This document shows, piece after piece, positions 63,761 to 64,000 of a stretch of DNA of 64,000 bases. Within the stretch, counting starts at the first letter, position 1; each line of letters begins with the position of its first letter. A model generated the notes under the pieces. The model was not told the DNA's origin. It did not search any database and was given only the letters and a program-made list of their open reading frames with translations. Position numbers and translations under genes: made by a program. Source of the DNA: [Actinomadura] parvosata subsp. kistnae (lineage in GTDB: Bacteria; Actinomycetota; Actinomycetes; Streptosporangiales; Streptosporangiaceae); NCBI RefSeq assembly GCF_900323885.1, contig NZ_OOHJ01000018.1, positions 3,831,001 through 3,895,000 of the forward strand, written 5' to 3'.

Positions 63761-64000
63761 GTGACGAGGATCGTGATCATCGGTGGCGGACCAGGCGGCT
63801 ACGAGGCGGCGCTGGTGGCCGCGCAGCTAGGCGCGCAAGTCACGATGGTCGAGCAGGACGGCCCCGGTGGTGCCTGCGTGCTGACCGACTGCGTGCCGTC
63901 CAAGACGCTGATCGCGACCTCCGTGCGCAAGCAGGCGCTGCTCGACGCGCCGTCGCTCGGCGTGTCGTTCTCCGGCGGGCCCGACGGTGACGCTGGGGCG
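63761..64000 (+). CDS. flavoprotein disulfide reductase / NAD(P)H-quinone dehydrogenase (LpdA-like), 5' part
   Basis: The first 79 or more residues of a pyridine-nucleotide disulfide oxidoreductase: FAD loop IVIIGGGPGGYEAALVAAQL and the redox motif GGACVLTDCVPSKTLIATS, which keeps both cysteines in the C-x4-C arrangement. The CVPSKT form resembles the actinobacterial LpdA/quinone reductase group more than true lipoamide dehydrogenase (CIPSK). GTG 63761 has GGGAG at 10 bases; an ATG at 63752 is too close to that site. It runs off the right edge. Confidence 0.88.
   Translation, partial: MTRIVIIGGGPGGYEAALVAAQLGAQVTMVEQDGPGGACVLTDCVPSKTLIATSVRKQALLDAPSLGVSFSGGPDGDAGA

Overview
The window comes from a very GC-rich actinobacterium. 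Third codon positions are strongly G/C biased, GTG and TTG starts are common, and many same-strand neighbours overlap by a GTGA or ATGA tetranucleotide. Gene content (DUF3017, an SCO4848-type membrane protein, AMIN-like lipoprotein, XRE regulator with satellite micro-genes, PGM1-like ligase, DHA2 exporter, BMP-type nucleoside transporter) fits the order Streptosporangiales, perhaps a Nonomuraea-like organism. The genus is inference. No rRNA, tRNA or CRISPR array was found.

Layout. 1-3.6 kb: cell-wall amino-sugar genes (RpiR regulator, NagZ) divergent from a Tat-exported GHL10 hydrolase. 3.8-18.7 kb: FHA regulator, citrate synthase, DUF3017 protein, NADP isocitrate dehydrogenase, a very large fused acyl-CoA carboxylase that carries an apparent one-base frameshift, a deacetylase lipoprotein, a saccharopine-dehydrogenase-like reductase, a transmembrane Ser/Thr kinase with a solute-binding sensor, and malate dehydrogenase. 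18.7-24 kb: galE with a micro-gene, a CNNM/CBS protein, trpS and a LuxR-type two-component system. 24-31 kb: a regulator-rich accessory stretch with two MarR proteins, an XRE protein with two micro-genes, a haloalkane dehalogenase, an ATZ/TRZ-type amidohydrolase and a BrkB protein. Candidate operators lie in most of its divergent gaps. 31.2-39 kb: a repeat-filled gap, D-Ala-D-Ala carboxypeptidase, a PGM1-like ATP-grasp ligase, an M20 amidohydrolase and an S15 peptidase. 39-46 kb: a coupled nucleoside uptake and salvage operon (BMP lipoprotein, ATPase, two permeases, cdd, deoA). 46-50.6 kb: MarR/MFS pair, a sigma-like/transmembrane/beta-propeller protein, an AMIN lipoprotein and a cupin. 50.7-55.5 kb: adenosine deaminase, a PH-like membrane protein, and a MerR/ECF-sigma/GyrI trio. 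54.8-61.6 kb: a five-gene coupled operon running leftward (Lrp, M20 peptidase, purine nucleoside phosphorylase, phosphohexomutase, nucleotidyltransferase), divergent from an MHS-family transporter. 61.6-64 kb: a gamma-glutamylcyclotransferase-like gene, a broken large serine recombinase, and the start of a flavoprotein disulfide reductase.

How it fits together. Much of the backbone is central carbon metabolism (citrate synthase, Icd, Mdh) and nucleoside salvage. Import by the BMP system feeds Cdd, DeoA, Add and PNP, and the phosphosugar mutase could recycle the released sugar phosphates.

The less ordinary material is the membrane-anchored sigma-like propeller protein, the kinase/solute-binding fusion, the eukaryote-like fused carboxylase, the PGM1-like ligase, several sharp palindromes in divergent gaps, and a repeated pattern of short GC-rich tandem repeats that begin at or abut gene stop codons. 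No single complete new system stands out with certainty. The best candidates are the sigma-like/beta-propeller protein with its divergent AMIN lipoprotein, the XRE plus micro-gene cassette, and the minisatellites at gene ends.
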